From assembly GCA_023101725.1 (NCBI GenBank), contig JALJCO010003025.1:1-64000 (forward strand): DNA of 64,000 bases, written 5' to 3'. Below the pieces are notes generated by a model. The model saw only the letters and a list, made by a program, of their open reading frames with translations. It was not told the origin of the DNA and searched no databases. Shown in pieces: positions 1 to 12,763 of the stretch; within the stretch, counting starts at the first letter, position 1; each line of letters opens with the position of its first letter. The position numbers and the translations under genes are program-made. Source of the stretch: Atherinomorus stipes (Eukaryota; Chordata; Actinopteri; Atheriniformes; Atherinidae).

Positions 1-3000
1 TTTTTTTTCAAACTTTCTTTATTGAATTTTTCGTACTGAACATTACAACAGAGATAAGACAACAAGTAAGCTTGTATAGGGAAGGTTCCCACATTATGAG
101 AATATACACAATGCCTTTGATGTGTTGAGATTGCCTCGATACAATTAACATATATGATAGAAAAAACATGTACATTAGTACGAATTTTACAAGTACCATA
201 AACATCAAAAGAAAAGCAAAATAAAGCCAAACAAAAACCAAACAAGAAACAAAAACAAACAACAAAGGTGGATGACGTTACCAAACGAGTTGAAGAGACC
301 ATCACAGAGTAGCTGTGTTATTTTATATTCGACATATCCTATTCATTAGCTCTGTCTTTCAGATTGTAAAAAGATGACCACACCTTCCAAAATTTGTCAT
401 CACGCCCTTGTAAAGAGTATCTAATTTTTTCAAGTTCCAGGTGCATCATTACATCTCTAAACCAGTTTATATAAGTGGGGGTTCTGATCGTTTCCAGTTC
501 AAAAGAATTAGCCTTCGTGCGAGCAGACAAGTAAACAGTATTGCCTTGCGCACTGATTGACTTTTAGCCACATTTTGGTCTATTATACCAAGAATTGCTG
601 TTAGTGGATTTGGATCGATAGGACAGTGTAGAGCTTTGATATTGTTAGGAAAATGTTTGTCCAAAAAGATGAAAGCTTAGAGCAACCCCAAAACATGTGT
701 GTCAATGAAGCTGCTGCTTGTTTGCAACGTATACACGTAGAGTCCACATCAGGGAACACCTTACTTAGTTTGAGCCTGGACCAATGGAGCCGATGTATTA
801 TCTTAAATTGTATTAAGCCATGTCTGGCACAAATTGAGGCAGAGTGAGTGTAAGTAAGGGCCTGCTCCCAATGTTCCTCTGAAATGTTTGTGCCCAGCTC
901 ATCTTCCCATGCTTGCCTCAAGTGCTGTAGAGTGTTGGAGCCGGTATATTGAAATAGTTTATTATATAGGATTGAGATGCCCCCTCTCTCAGCTGGATTA
1001 TTAAGGAATATTGAATCAATAGGCATTTGTGTTGGAACCCCTGGGAAGTTTATATTATTGTTTTTGACAAAATTTCTAACCTGTAAATATTTAAAAAAGT
1101 GAGAGTCAGTGAGCCCAAATTTCTCTTTAAGTTGTGCAAAATGAGGGGAATATATCATCAATGTAAAAGTCAATAAAATTATTAAGCCCCTTGTCATACC
1201 AATCATCAAATGTATTGTTACCTAGTGAGGGGGCAAACATGTGGTTCTTTACAATAGGACCCTGCAGTGGGCTGGGGCGTAGATTAAAATGTTTTAAAAG
1301 TTGTTCCCACATTTTAACAGTGCTGGAGACTATATCATTGCAGGAGGTTCCAGAAGGCATTGAGGGGATGCCTGAATAAATTAATGCTCTGAGAGAAGAT
1401 GGAGTACAGTAATCTTGCTCAATATGCATCCAATAAGGGTAGTTCTTCTGAATCCAATAAGACATATTCTTTAAATTACAAGCCCAATAATACAGTTGAA
1501 AGTTTGGTAAGCCCATCCCCCCCCCCCCCCCCCCCTCCTCCACAGGATTTAGGTCTTTGTAATAGCTCCTTTCTAATCCTAGCAGGTTTTTTGTTCCAGA
1601 TGAATTTTAAAATGATCTTATCTAACCTCTTGAAAAACGATTTATTCAAATAAAGAGGAATACATTGAAACAAAAATAAAAACTTAGGTAAAGTGGTCAT
1701 TTTAATTACATTAACACGTCCAGCTAGCGACAAAGGGAGAAATGACCATCTCTGACAATCTATGACTGTTTGCTCTACCAGTTTTGCATAGTTTTGACTG
1801 TAAAGACCTTTGAAGGAACTGGTGATGACAACCCCCAGGTACTTAAACTGATCAGAGACCTTGAAAGGTAAGCTATAGTGTTCTAATTCTTCTTGTGAAA
1901 TGTTAACTGAGAAAATTGTACTTTTGTCGATATTTAATTTGTAACCAGAAATGAAGCCGAACTGACTCACACTGTTCATTATAACCGGAAGTGATACCAA
2001 GGGATTAGAGATATATAATAACATGTCGTCTGCGTAAAGGGAAACTTTGTGTTCTCCATCAGCTCTTTTAATTCCTGTATATTGATGGAGAGAGCGCAGA
2101 GAGATTGAAAGCGGTTCAATTGCTATTGCAAAGAGTATGGGTGACAAAGGGCAGCCTTGTCTGGTTGATCTAGTGAGGGGAAAGTACTCTGACCTGTAGT
2201 TATTCGTTTGTACAGAGGCCACTGGTGAAGCATATAACAATTTGAGCCAGGAGATAAAGACTTCTCCAAATCCAAACCTTGACAGGGTGGAGAACAGGTA
2301 TGTCCACTCCACCCTGTCAAAGGCTTTCTCCGCATCCAGAGAGACAATTACCTCAGACTGCGAGTCTGAACCCTGTGTATAGATTATGTTAAACAGTCGT
2401 CTAAGGTTGTGCGACATCTGTCTATTCTTTATAAAACCATTTTGATCCTCGTGAATAATTGTTGACACCACCGTCTCTAATCTGTTAGCCATTATTTTTG
2501 CTAAAATTTTAACATCAACATTCAAAAGACTTATTGGTCTATAAGATGATACATTTTTCAAATCTTTGCCTTCTTTAGGTATAAGAAAGATTGCTGCCTG
2601 ATAAAGTGTAGGTGGAAGTTTCCCCAAATTAAAAGACTCGTTATATACCCGTAGTAAGATAGGAGCCAGCTCGTTCATAAAAGATTTATAAAATTCAATT
2701 GTGTAACCATCAGGTCCTGGGGCTTTAGATCCTTGAAGTGTTTTTATTGCTTTTTTGACCTCTTCTAAAGTAATAGGTTTTTCTAGACCATCCCTGTCTT
2801 CCTGATTAATTGTGGGAATATGTAGGTCCTTAAAGAAATTTTCCATAATAGAGTCCCCACTCATCTCCGTAGAGTACAACTCTGAAAAATATTTTCTGAA
2901 TTCAGTATTTATTTCCTCTTGGTCTTTTATTAATTTACCAGATTTTGAGATTATTTCAGTAATTTGGTTTCTTTTTTTCCATTACTTTAATCTGATGGGC

Positions 3001-4268
3001 TAGAAGTCTGCCAGGTTTTTCACCATGTTCATAGAATTTATGTTTGGACCGATTGATTAATTTGACTGTTTCGGTTGTGGAGAGTAGGTTCATTTTAGAT
3101 TGCAGAGCGGCACGTTTAATTGCCATCTCAGGGTCTGGGTTCCTGGCATGTTGTTGATCTAGGGTTAGTATTTGTTGGGTAATCATTTGTTTATCCTGCT
3201 TCTCTTTTTTTATTTTTGTATGCACTATGTGATATAATTTGACCACGAATAAAGGCTTTCATTGCTTCCCATAGGCTATGTACAGATGTCTCAAAGTTAT
3301 CATTTGTTTCAAGATAGAGTGATATTTGGGATTTTATATAGTTTTTGGATACCATATCAGATAGCAATCTATTATTCATTCTCCAAGTTCTAGTGCCATT
3401 AACCCCTGGGAATCCAAGGTGGAGTAAAAGTGGCCCGTGATCTGACAGAGTTATTGCCTCATATTGTATCTTCTTTATTTTTCGTAATAATTTGTTGTCT
3501 ACCAAAAAAAAAAAATCTATTCTTGAATATGAATTATGGCGTGGAGAGAAAAAAGAATATACCCGTTCAGTAGGGTTAAAGTATCTCCATGGCTCAATAA
3601 CATTAACAGCTTTTAAGAAATCATGGATCACTTTTGCAGATTTAGACAGGCTCTGCTGTTTTTTTGAGGACCGGTCAAGTAAAGGATCAAGCACAAAGTT
3701 GAAATCGCCACCCATTATCAAACTGTGACAATGTATATTGGGAATAGAAGATATCATTAATCGAATAAATTCTTCGTCGTCATAATTGGGTGCGTATACA
3801 TTTACAAGAACAACAGGGGTATAACAAAGTCTCCCAGTGATGATAATATATCTGCCGTTGGGATCTAGTACTGAATCTGTAAGTGTGAAAGGAGTATTCT
3901 TTTTGATCAGAATAGCCACCCCCCTTGTTTTACAGTTGTGGGTTGAATGAAATACATGACTAATCCAGTTTTTTCGCAGGCGAGCGTGATCTTGGTTTTT
4001 CAGGTGGGTTTCTTGTAGAAAAATAATATCTGCTCCATAACTATTAACATGAGATAGTATCTTATTCCGTTTCAATGTGCCATTCAATCCTTTACAATTC
4101 CAGGATACAAATTTAACCAATACGTCTTTGTCCATTATGATCACACACAAAAGAAATATATATATGTATACACACACACATTATGAGAACGCAAATTTAA
4201 AACACAGAAAAGAGGTCTCTTAATTAAACAAGCATCCACCAAACTGAAAACTGTACAACAAAAAGTAA
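1..4268 (-). mobile_element. L1-type LINE, 3' part (ORF2, 3'UTR, poly(A) at window edge)
   Basis: On the minus strand the order is endonuclease, reverse transcriptase, cysteine-rich C-terminal region, about 340 bp of 3'UTR, then a run of A (plus-strand T at 1-8), so the element ends at or just before position 1. Its ORF1 fragment lies 6.3 kb away at 11023-11394 in the same orientation, with a tandem repeat pair between. Together they look like one interrupted, 5'-truncated L1-clade element. Confidence 0.85.
339..4135 (-). pseudogene. L1-type ORF2 (endonuclease/reverse transcriptase), frameshifted
   Basis: Starts MDKDVLVKFVSWNCKG. Endonuclease (about 3200-4135) shows IIFLQETHL, NVYAPN, GGDFNF, SRIDFFF and the final SDHGP catalytic block. 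Reverse transcriptase (about 1540-2880) shows APGPDGYTIEFYK, SYRPISLLN, LDAEKAFDRVEW, RQGCPLSP and the catalytic YADD at about 2022-2036. The C-terminal part (600-1210) has CIRCKQ...HMFWGC, the L1 cysteine motif. The frame is broken at least six times (near 3220, 2960, 1530, 1180, 630 and 500). The break at 1518-1536 is a homopolymer C run, on the minus strand an expanded glycine-codon G tract. It cannot make a full protein. Confidence 0.88.
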
Positions 4269-7200
4269 ATTAAAGCCGCAAGCGGCATTGAAGGCCCTCG
4301 CACCTCTGGCGGCGCTCCGGCCTATGCACCGCGTAGTCCATGTCACATCACGACTGTGTGCCGACTTTCATGCCTGCAGTTTTTTGTGCTGGCTGGGAGT
4401 CACCAATTGAAGTTTTTTGGGGGTGTTATGGAGCTATAGGGACTTAACCTATCCAGCACATGTTTATTTAAATGAGTTCAGGATCTGTGGCGAGTTTGGT
4501 AGAGATCAACCGTTTTTTATGTGTTATCTCGAGGTCTTGTTTTCATGGCTTTGGGGCTAATTTCACCATGGTTTCTTTTGGCAAATCCACCTGATGACAC
4601 TGTAGTGTCAGCAAAAGGTTTGAAACGTGAAGTATTTTCAAATATCTGGCCTATATGTTGGATGATCATGAGCAAAGAGTCAGAAAATGACTTAAAAAAC
4701 TTTTTTTTAATCCCAGAAGGGAAATTCAGTATTGTATAAAGCTCACTTTTTTGGTAAATAGAACATGGATTATTTTGTTGCTTTATTACTATTTCAGTAA
4801 GTCACTTTTTTCTTCAGTGTGATGCTGCTGGTAGGAATGAATTTCTGTATCTCTATAGTGTGAAGAGGAATGGTGAGAGTACAGTTCCTTGTGGTGCTCC
4901 AGTGCTGCTGACCACCGTCTCAGACACACAACCTTTCAGTCTCACAAACAGTGGTCTGTTCGTTAGGCAATCATAATTCCAGGTGGTTGTGGACGATCAA
5001 CCTGAAAGTTTTGGAGCTTCTCACATAGTGATGCAGGCTGAATAGTATTAAAGGCACTTGAAAAATCAAAGAACATGACCGTCAAAGTGTTGCCTGACTG
5101 GTCCAGATGAGAGTGGGCTCTCTGAAGCAGGAAGATGATGGCGTCTTCAACTCCAAGCCCTTTACGATATGCAAACTGTAATGGGTCCTGAAAGGTGTTG
5201 ACTTGCTTGTTGAGGTGAGCCAGTAAGAGTAAGAAAAACAGCACTTCCTGTCACCAGGAGGCGGAGCAAAGGCACATTGTGTTCCATGGTGAGAGGGCCA
5301 ACTTTGAAGCCCCGCTAAAGCCACATACTTTTTCCTATCAAAAAGCTTTTGATAACTTTTAATCACACATGCGTTGGGAACATTCTGACCAATTTTGGTG
5401 GCCGTACGGTAAACACCCTAGGACAAGTTCGTTCAAATGCGTGGTGACGTAATGCCAAAATGGTGACTGTAACAAGGGGGCGGGGCTATGACATATTGAT
5501 AATATTGACATGTTTATGTGTTCAGGGTCATATTGACATCTCACTCAAGAGTTTTGGTTCAGATATCTCATTTTATGTGGGAGTTATATGAGATTGATTT
5601 TTCATGGCGAGACATCAAACTTTCAGGCCCCGCCCAGTCCACATGCTTTGACTTATCAAAAATCTTTTGATAACTTTTGATGACACATGCCTTGGGAACA
5701 CTCTGACCGATTTTGTTGGCCCTACAATTAAAGCCCTAGGACAAGTTCGTTCAAATGCGAGGTGAGTAAAACGCCAAAATGGCGACTTTGACCCAAAATG
5801 GCCGACTTCCTGTACATTTTAAAAATATGCTCCAAGAGGATTTTTTGTTTGCCCTGGCATGTAGAACATGTGTACTTATTTTCATAAAGATGGATAGGAT
5901 GCAGTGGCGGAGCAGCCAAAATAGGTGGCGCTGTTTCACGATTTTGCCCCGAACATGCCCAAACACCCCATAATATGTAAATTTCCACATTCCATTGGGG
6001 GGTAGCCAAAATTTGGTGAGTTTTTGAACATGTTCAGACCCCCAAAAGACCTCCCTTTTTTAGAAGTGGATGAAGCATGGAAAAATTAAAAAATATTCAT
6101 TAAAAATAGAAAGTTGGTCTAAAAATCATGGAAATATTCCTACATGATCAGAATAGTGTTAGCAATGCTATGAATTTTTTTGGTTTATGTCAACTTAAAA
6201 ATTTCAGATTTAAAAATTGTTAAGCATTTCTTGCATGTAATGGGAAAGTATAAATAATTCTTAAAAATCAATACTTTGATCAAACTTGTTCAAACGCAAG
6301 ATACTTCACAAGGACTATTAAGAGTATCGTTGTTGCAATTTTGGTGGGAATTGAGTAATCCATTACAGAGATCCACATGTTGAGCTAATTTGCATACTTG
6401 TGAAAAAGTAGAGTGTGCGACTTGTCTGTAGAACACAAGTCCCAGTGAGTGAAATGTTCAGGAGGATTCAGTGAATATATCCTCCAAATCTTAGCTCTGT
6501 AGGTCAAACGCATGATTTTTCATCATTTTCTGAAATTTGGAGGCGTGGCCACATTCTTTGGCTCATAAGTCCCGCCCACTTTTGACAATCATAACCATAT
6601 TCTAGGATTATGTTCAGGATGTCTATGTGGATATACGTAGTGATTTTGGTGCATATCCGTGCAGCCGTTTTGGCGCTATAAACTACTCACAATTGTAGCG
6701 CCCCCTAGAGTTGGAATTTTTCCAAAATCGGTACACACGTAGAAATTGGAGTTGCCTACTTGGTCATTGAATTTCATGTCATTATCTGTTTTCGTTTTTG
6801 AGTTATGATCATTTTAGTGGTCATGGCGTCACATCGAAGTTCGCCGTGCCGCCATGACCACGCCCTGCAGTGTAGACAGATGATTTTCGATGGAAGTCAT
6901 CATCAACATGTTTTCTGCCCTCTGAAGGAGTTTTGACCTGCTTGTGTCCAAAATGTCAGAGAAATGGATGCTCAAGTAAAACATATGACTTCCTGTCACC
7001 AGGGGGCGGGGCTATCATGTAATCAAAATATTAACATTTAGATTTGTTCAGGGTCATAGTAGCAACTCACCCAAGAGTTTTGGTGCAGATATCTCATTCT
7101 ATGTGGGAGTTATATCAATTTGATTCAAGCTCTGACATCAAAAATCAAACATCCAAATTTGAGGCCCCGCCCACTCTACGCACTTTGTCGTATCAAAATT

Positions 7201-7640
7201 CTTTTGATAACTTTGGATCGTCTACTCCTTCTGAACATCCTGACCGATTTTGGTGGCCGTGCGATAAAAGCTCTAGGACAAGTTCGTTCAAATGCGAGGT
7301 GTGTAAAATTCCAAAATATGCAAAAACGCCAACTTTGACCCAAAATGGCCGACTTCCTGTACATTTTAAAAATATGCTCCAAGAGGATTTTTTTTTCGCC
7401 CTGGCATGGAGAACCTGTGCACCAATTTTCATAAAGATTGATGTGATGCAGTGGCGGGGCAGTCAAAATAGGTGGCGCTGTCGCGCAATTTCGCCCGAAC
7501 ATGCCCGAGCACCCAAAATTACGTAATTTTTCACATTCCCTTGGGGGGGTACGCAAACTTTGGTGAGTTTTTGAGCATGTTCAGACCCCCAAAAATGCGA
7601 TTAAAGTGGCGGGAGAAGAAGAAAAATAAAAATAAAAAAA
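4269..7640 (+). repeat. composite fish repeat unit, copy A (3.37 kb)
   Basis: Begins AATTAAAGCCGCAAGCGGC (a small hairpin) and ends in a purine/A-rich tail GAAGAAGAAAAATAAAAA. It contains three copies of a module with GGACAAGTTCGTTCAAA (about 5421, 5739, 7276), usually followed by CAAAATGGCGAC and GGCCGACTTCCTGT. Sequence of this type is interspersed in many fish genomes, but I cannot name the family. An L2-like reverse transcriptase fragment sits inside at 4815-5240. I see no long open frame that is not explained by that fragment. Confidence 0.7.
4815..5240 (-). pseudogene. L2/Maui-like reverse transcriptase fragment inside copy A
   Basis: Minus strand reads DPLQFAYRKGLGVEDAIIFL, then FFDFSSAFNTIQP, and further down LTNRPLFVRLKGCVSETVV and SSTGAPQGTVLSPFLFTL. 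These are fingers/palm motifs of the L2/Maui branch of non-LTR retrotransposons. Frames are broken. Confidence 0.8.
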
Positions 7641-10600
7641 ATTAAAGCCGCAAGCGGCGTTGAAGGCTCTCGCACCTCTGGCGGCGCTCAAGCCTATGCA
7701 CCTCGTAGATTGTGTCACATCACAACTGTTTGAAAAATTTCATGCCTGCAGTTTTTTACGCTGGCTGGGGGTGACCATGTGAAGTTTTCTGGGGATGCTA
7801 CCGAGCTTATCCAACACATGTCCATGTAAATGAGTTCAGAATCTGTGGCGAGTTTGGTCGAGATCAACCTTTTTATGTGTTATTTTGAGGTACTTACTTT
7901 TGGCATGACGTTTGGGCTAATTTCATCATGGTTACTTTTGGCAAATCCACAAGAGGTTTTGACCTCCAAAGCAGGCTGAATAGTATTAACGGCACTTGAA
8001 AAATCAAAGTCCACGACCCTCAAAGTGCTGCCTGACTGGTCCATATGAGAGTGGGCAATCTGAAGCAGGAAGATGATGGCGTCTTCAACTCCAAGCCCAT
8101 TAAAATATTCCAACTGTAATGGGTCCTGAAAGATGTTGACTTGCTTGTTGAGGTGAGCCAGTAAGAGTAAGAAAAACAGCAGTTCCTGTCACCAGGAGGC
8201 GGAGCTAAGGCGCATTGTGTTCCATGGTGAGAGGGCCAACTTTGAGGCCCCGCCGATGCCACATACTTTGTCCTATCAAAAAGCTTTTGATAACTTTTGA
8301 TCACACATGCCTTGGGAACATCCTGACCGATTTTGGTGGCCGTACGATAAACGCCCTAGGACAAGTTCGTTCAAACGCGTGGTGACTTAATGCCAAAATG
8401 GTAACTGTAACAATGGTGTGGGGCTCTGAAATATTGAAAATATTGACATGTTTATGTGGTCAGGGTCATACTGCCATCTCACTCAAGAGTTTTGGATCAG
8501 ATTTTGCATTTTATGTGGGAGTTATATGAGATTGATTTTTCATGGCGAGACATCAAACTTTCAGGCCCCGCCCAGTCCACATGCTTTGACTTATCAAAAA
8601 TCTTTTGATAACTTTTGATGACACATGCCTTGGGAACATTCTGACCGATTTTGGTGGCCCTACCATTAAAGCCCTAGGACAAGTTCGTTCAAATGCGAGG
8701 TGAGTAAAACGCCAAAATGGCGACTTTGACCCAAAATGGCCGACTTCCTGTACATTTAAAAAATATGCTCCAAGAGGATTTATTGCTCGACCTGGCATGT
8801 AGAACATGCCTACCAATTTTTATAAAGATTGATTGGATGCAGTGGCGGGGCAATCAAAATAGGTGGCGCTGTTTCGCGATTTTGCCTCGAACATGCCCGA
8901 ACACCCCATAGTATGTAAATTTCCACATTCCATTGGGGGGGTAGCCAAAATTTGGTGAGTTTTTGAACATGTTCAGACCCCCAAAAGACCTCCCTTTTTT
9001 AGAAGTGGATGAAGCATGGAAAAATTAAAAAAATATTCATTAAAAATAGAAAGTTTGTCTAAAAATAATGGAAATATTCCTACATGATCAGAATAGTTTT
9101 GGCAATGCTATGAATTTTTTTCGTTCATGTCAACTTAAAAATTTCAGATTTAAAAATTGTTAAACATTTCTTGCATGTAATGAGAAAGTATAAATAATTC
9201 TTAAAAATCAATACTTTGATCAAACTTGTTCAAACTCAAGACACTTCACAAGGCCTATTGAGTCTATCATTGTTGCAATTTTGGTGGGAATTGAGTAATC
9301 CATTTCAGAGATCCACATGTTGAGCTAATTTGCATACTTGTAAAAAAGTAGAGTGTGCGACTTGTCTGTAGAACACAAGTCCCAGTGAGTGAAATGTTCA
9401 GGAGGATTTAGTGAATATATCCTCCAAATCTTAGCTCTGTAGGACAAACGCATGATTTTTCATCATTTTCTGAAATTTGGAGGCGTGGCCACATTCTTTT
9501 GCTCATAAGTCCCGCCCACTTTTGACAATCATAACCATATTCTAGGATTATGTTCAGGACGTCTATGTGGATATATGTAGTGATTTTGGTGCATATCCTT
9601 GCAGCCGTTTTGGCGTGATAAGCTACTTTAAACTACTCTCAATTGTAGCGCCCCCTAGAGTTGGAATTTTTCCAAAATCGTCACACATGTAGAAATTGGA
9701 GTTGCCTACTTGGTCATTGTATTTCATGTCATTATCTGTTTTCATTTTCAAGTTATGACCATATTAGTGGTCATGGCGTTTCATCGAAGTTCGCCGTGCC
9801 GCCATGACCACGCCCTTTTGCGTAGACAGATGAGTTTTAATGGAAGTCATCATCAACATGTTTTCTGCCCTCTGAAGGAGTTTGGAGCTGCTTGTGTCCA
9901 AAATGTCAGAGAAATGGATGCCCAAGTAAAATATATGACTTCCTGTCACCAGGGGGCGGGGCTATCATGTAATCAAAATATGAACATTTAGTTTTGTTCA
10001 GGGTCATAGTAGCAACTCACCCAAGAGTTTTGGTGCAGATATCTCATTCTATGTGAGAGTTATATCAATTTGATTCAAGCTCTGACATCAACAATCAAAC
10101 ATCCAAATTTGAGGCCCCGCCCACTCTACGCACTTTGTCGTATCAAAATTCTTTTGATAACTTTGGTTCGTCTACTCCTTCTGAACATCCTGACCGATTT
10201 TGGTGGCCGTACAATAAAAGCCCTAGGACAAGTTCGTTCAAATGCGAGGTGTGTAAAATGCCAAAATTTGCAAAAACGTCAACTTTGACCCAAAATGGCC
10301 GACTTCCTGTAGGTTATACAAATATGCTCCAAGAGGATTTTCTGTTCGCCATGGCATGTAGAACACGTGCACCAATTTTCATGAAGATTGATGGGATGCA
10401 GTGGCGGGGCAGTCAAAATAGGTGGCGCCGTCGCGCAATTTCGCCCGAACATGCCCGAGCACCCTAAAATACGTAATTTTACACATTCCCTTGGGGGGGT
10501 ACGCAAAATTTGGTGAGCTTTTGAGCATGTTCAGACCCCCTAAAATGCAATTCTTTCGGCAGGAGAAGAAGAATAATAATAATAATAATAATAATAATAA
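7641..10600 (+). repeat. composite fish repeat unit, copy B (2.96 kb)
   Basis: Head-to-tail copy of the preceding unit with the same head, the same three GTTCGTTCAAA modules (about 8359, 8677, 10226) and an (AAT)n tail at 10571-10600. The stretches at 6000-6800 and 8940-9740 are nearly identical. It lacks several hundred bp present in copy A around 4590-5020, inside and before the L2 fragment. Confidence 0.7.
7960..8175 (-). pseudogene. same L2/Maui-like fragment in copy B, shortened
   Basis: Minus strand reads GLGVEDAIIFLLQIAHSHMD and FDFSSAVNTIQPA, matching the fragment in copy A but lacking its APQGTVLSP part. Its presence in both units shows that it was captured before the units were duplicated. 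Confidence 0.75.
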
Positions 10601-10654
10601 ACGCTTGGATTACAATAGGCTTTCGCACCGCCTTCGGTGCTCGAGCCTAATAAT
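10601..10654 (+). repeat. start of a third composite unit (truncated)
   Basis: After the (AAT)n tail of copy B the sequence AATAGGCTTTCGCACCGC... ends in GGTGCTCGAGCCTAA, which parallels the GGCTCTCGCACCTC...GCGCTCAAGCCTA at the head of each full unit. It can fold as a GCACCG/CGGTGC hairpin. Confidence 0.45.
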
Positions 10655-11394
10655 ACCCAACCCCCCTTGGAGCGCCCCCCGAGTGGGCGCAAAGGGAACA
10701 GTCTTTGACTGTAAACCAGACATTTATTGCCTTTAGCAATCCGTCAGTTAAGCCCAAATCCAGAAGAATTAGCTCCATTCTTAATTATTAAACTATGACA
10801 AATGAGCTTTAAATTGTACCATAATGTCTAACCTGGTGAAACAGATAATGATCATATCAGATCGAGCAAGTTGAACAGGTTCGCTATAACGACAACAGGC
10901 AGCACTGGTAGAAGAAAAAAAGTAAATAAATGAATTAAGATACATCGTGATCGTTGCCTAGTTCCAAAAGAAATAGTCCCATACCGTTATTTTTTGTTCG
11001 AGATCCAGACCTTCCAAAGTCGCTATCCGCTGTTTCCGTCCTTTTGTGCCACCTTCTGATTGAAAAAGTCTTGTGCTGCTTGCGGTGAGTCGAAGGTGTG
11101 TCTGGATCCATCCAGTGTGACAGCAAGCTTCGCGGGGAAAAACAGGCTGTATGTTACTCCAGCGACGCGGAACTTTTTCTTTACATCACTGAAAGCAGCG
11201 CGCAGCTTCCCCACCTCGGGACTCACGTCTGGGAAAATGTGCACCTGGTGACCCTTGTAGTAAAGCTTTCCCTTGGCTCTGGTAGCGTCTAGAATTTTCT
11301 GTTTGTCTGCATAATAGTGGAAGCATACCACTATAGTGCGGGGTCGAGCGGCAGGAGTAGGTCTTGGTCCCAAGCTTCTGTGGGCTCTATCAAT
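10655..11394 (-). mobile_element. L1-type LINE, 5' part (ORF1 fragment)
   Basis: Open minus-strand frame at 11023-11394 reads IDRAHRSLGPRPTPAARPRT then IVVCFHYYADKQKIL and continues through FPAKLAVTLDG. This resembles the RNA-recognition and C-terminal domains of L1 ORF1p, the nucleic-acid chaperone. The N-terminal coiled coil is missing: homology stops at about 11394, a typical 5' truncation. About 320 bp of ORF1-ORF2 spacer follows before the tandem repeat block. Confidence 0.75.
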
Positions 11395-11739
11395 AAAGTA
11401 AAAATACTTTTAACATGGTTTTGAAGTACTGGTCAAATGTTGAAGTAAACTTGAGAAAAATGTCATTTCTAAGAACTGCAGAAAAATGAGTGCATCTATA
11501 ATTATATCTATGTGTCTTTATTCTGTATTCATTCTTCCCTCCAGGAAGGTGCAATGCTGCAATTGTAACTATCAAAACAAACACAAAGGGGTGGAATATA
11601 TACAAGAAAAATGTAGCAATCCCAAATTTCTCATATTGCGAAAAAAACATGGTTTATTACAACGTTGCAACTTCCTGGAGGGAACATCACTGGTTGAAAT
11701 AAGGAAAAAACTGTTGTAAAAGAGAACTTCAGAGACTCC
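11395..11739. other. spacer between entpd6 3' end and the L1 relic
   Basis: 345 bp, AT-rich, no recognised gene or repeat. Confidence 0.5.
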
Positions 11740-12679
11740 AGCAAATGCTCTAAAAATACTTTATTTAGATGCACACAAACATTCACATACTGTCATGTTG
11801 AGTTTAGAGACAATTCCAGCTGATTTCTACAAAATGTTCCCGTCTTTTTCTAAAAATGAGCTGCGTTGAGCTGAACTGAGGATATTTACAGTCTGAACAG
11901 TCAGAAAAGCTAACTTCATCCTTCAGAAACTGGACATAAACAATCTGAACCATCGGGTGAATGGGAACCACTTCATAAACTGGTTTCAGTTGCATCAGAC
12001 TGGAGGAAACGTGCGATGCAGCAGCTCGTCTTCAGGGCAATAATCTGAAACGTTTGCAGAAACATCTGGAGATTAAGGAAAAAGTGTTTCCTGATTTCAC
12101 AGAGAAAAAGTTGCCGACAGGAAATCCTTCAGAGATGAAACAATCAGTTGCTGTCGATACAAACAGGAAGTACCAGAGAAGGTCAGAGTTTACTGGTTTA
12201 ACTGGGACCCATTTGAAGGTTTTACAATGTTGTAGTGCTTTCAGAAACCAGCGGGAAACCAGTTTGTTTTACACCCAATCAGAGCTAGTTAGGACCAGAA
12301 CCCGACATGAGCTGGTTCTAAGTCCGGTTCGTGTTCCCGTCACGTTCCGTTTGCTGGTTTCTGATGAATCCGTTTCCTCTCAGTGCGTCTCAGCGTCGTA
12401 GAAAAGGTTTCCGGCTCTGTGCGGGTTTGGGGACTGAGGTCTTTCTGAGGTCTGACGACCCGGCTCATGACTCTGGAACTGAACAGTTTTCTGACAGAAA
12501 TCTGTTTTTGGCACAAACATGAAAATAAACCCTGAAAAACTCATAAATACAAACAAAAATAACCCAATAGTAACATTATTACTGCAGATAAATAAACCAT
12601 CTAATGGTGATGAGGTCCCTTCGCCCAGATCCACCTGAAGACCACAGGTCAGCGGACTCGTTCAGGACCAGGTCTGACC
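11740..12679 (-). other. entpd6: entpd6 3' untranslated region with poly(A) signal
   Basis: About 0.94 kb of sequence without recognisable transposon follows the stop. The first AATAAA on the minus strand is at 11760-11765, so cleavage is expected near 11740. Length and position are inferred; no transcript evidence is available. Confidence 0.55.
11760..11765 (-). terminator. AATAAA poly(A) signal for entpd6
   Basis: TTTATT on the plus strand, AATAAA on the transcribed strand, 0.91 kb after the stop codon. It is the first canonical hexamer met downstream of exon 13. Confidence 0.55.
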
Positions 12680-12763
12680 TCAGGGCCTCTTCAGGGACTC
12701 GATGTAATGGAACGTGGCCCCCAGAGCCCAGCTGGTCTCCACCTGGTTGATGGTCCTTGCCAG
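12680..12763 (-). CDS. entpd6: entpd6 coding exon 13 (C-terminus and stop)
   Basis: 84 bp, acceptor TGTCCCAG. Encodes [20 protein letters not shown] then IESLKRP and [19 protein letters not shown] is the conserved C-terminal signature of ENTPD6. Confidence 0.95.
   Translation of the reverse strand: MARTINQVETSWALGATFHYIESLKRP

Noticed and set aside
7044..7526. Open frames of 100-160 codons in the composite repeat
   Set aside because: No known domain. They correspond to different frames in the parallel modules, and the repeat is apparently non-coding apart from the L2 fragment.
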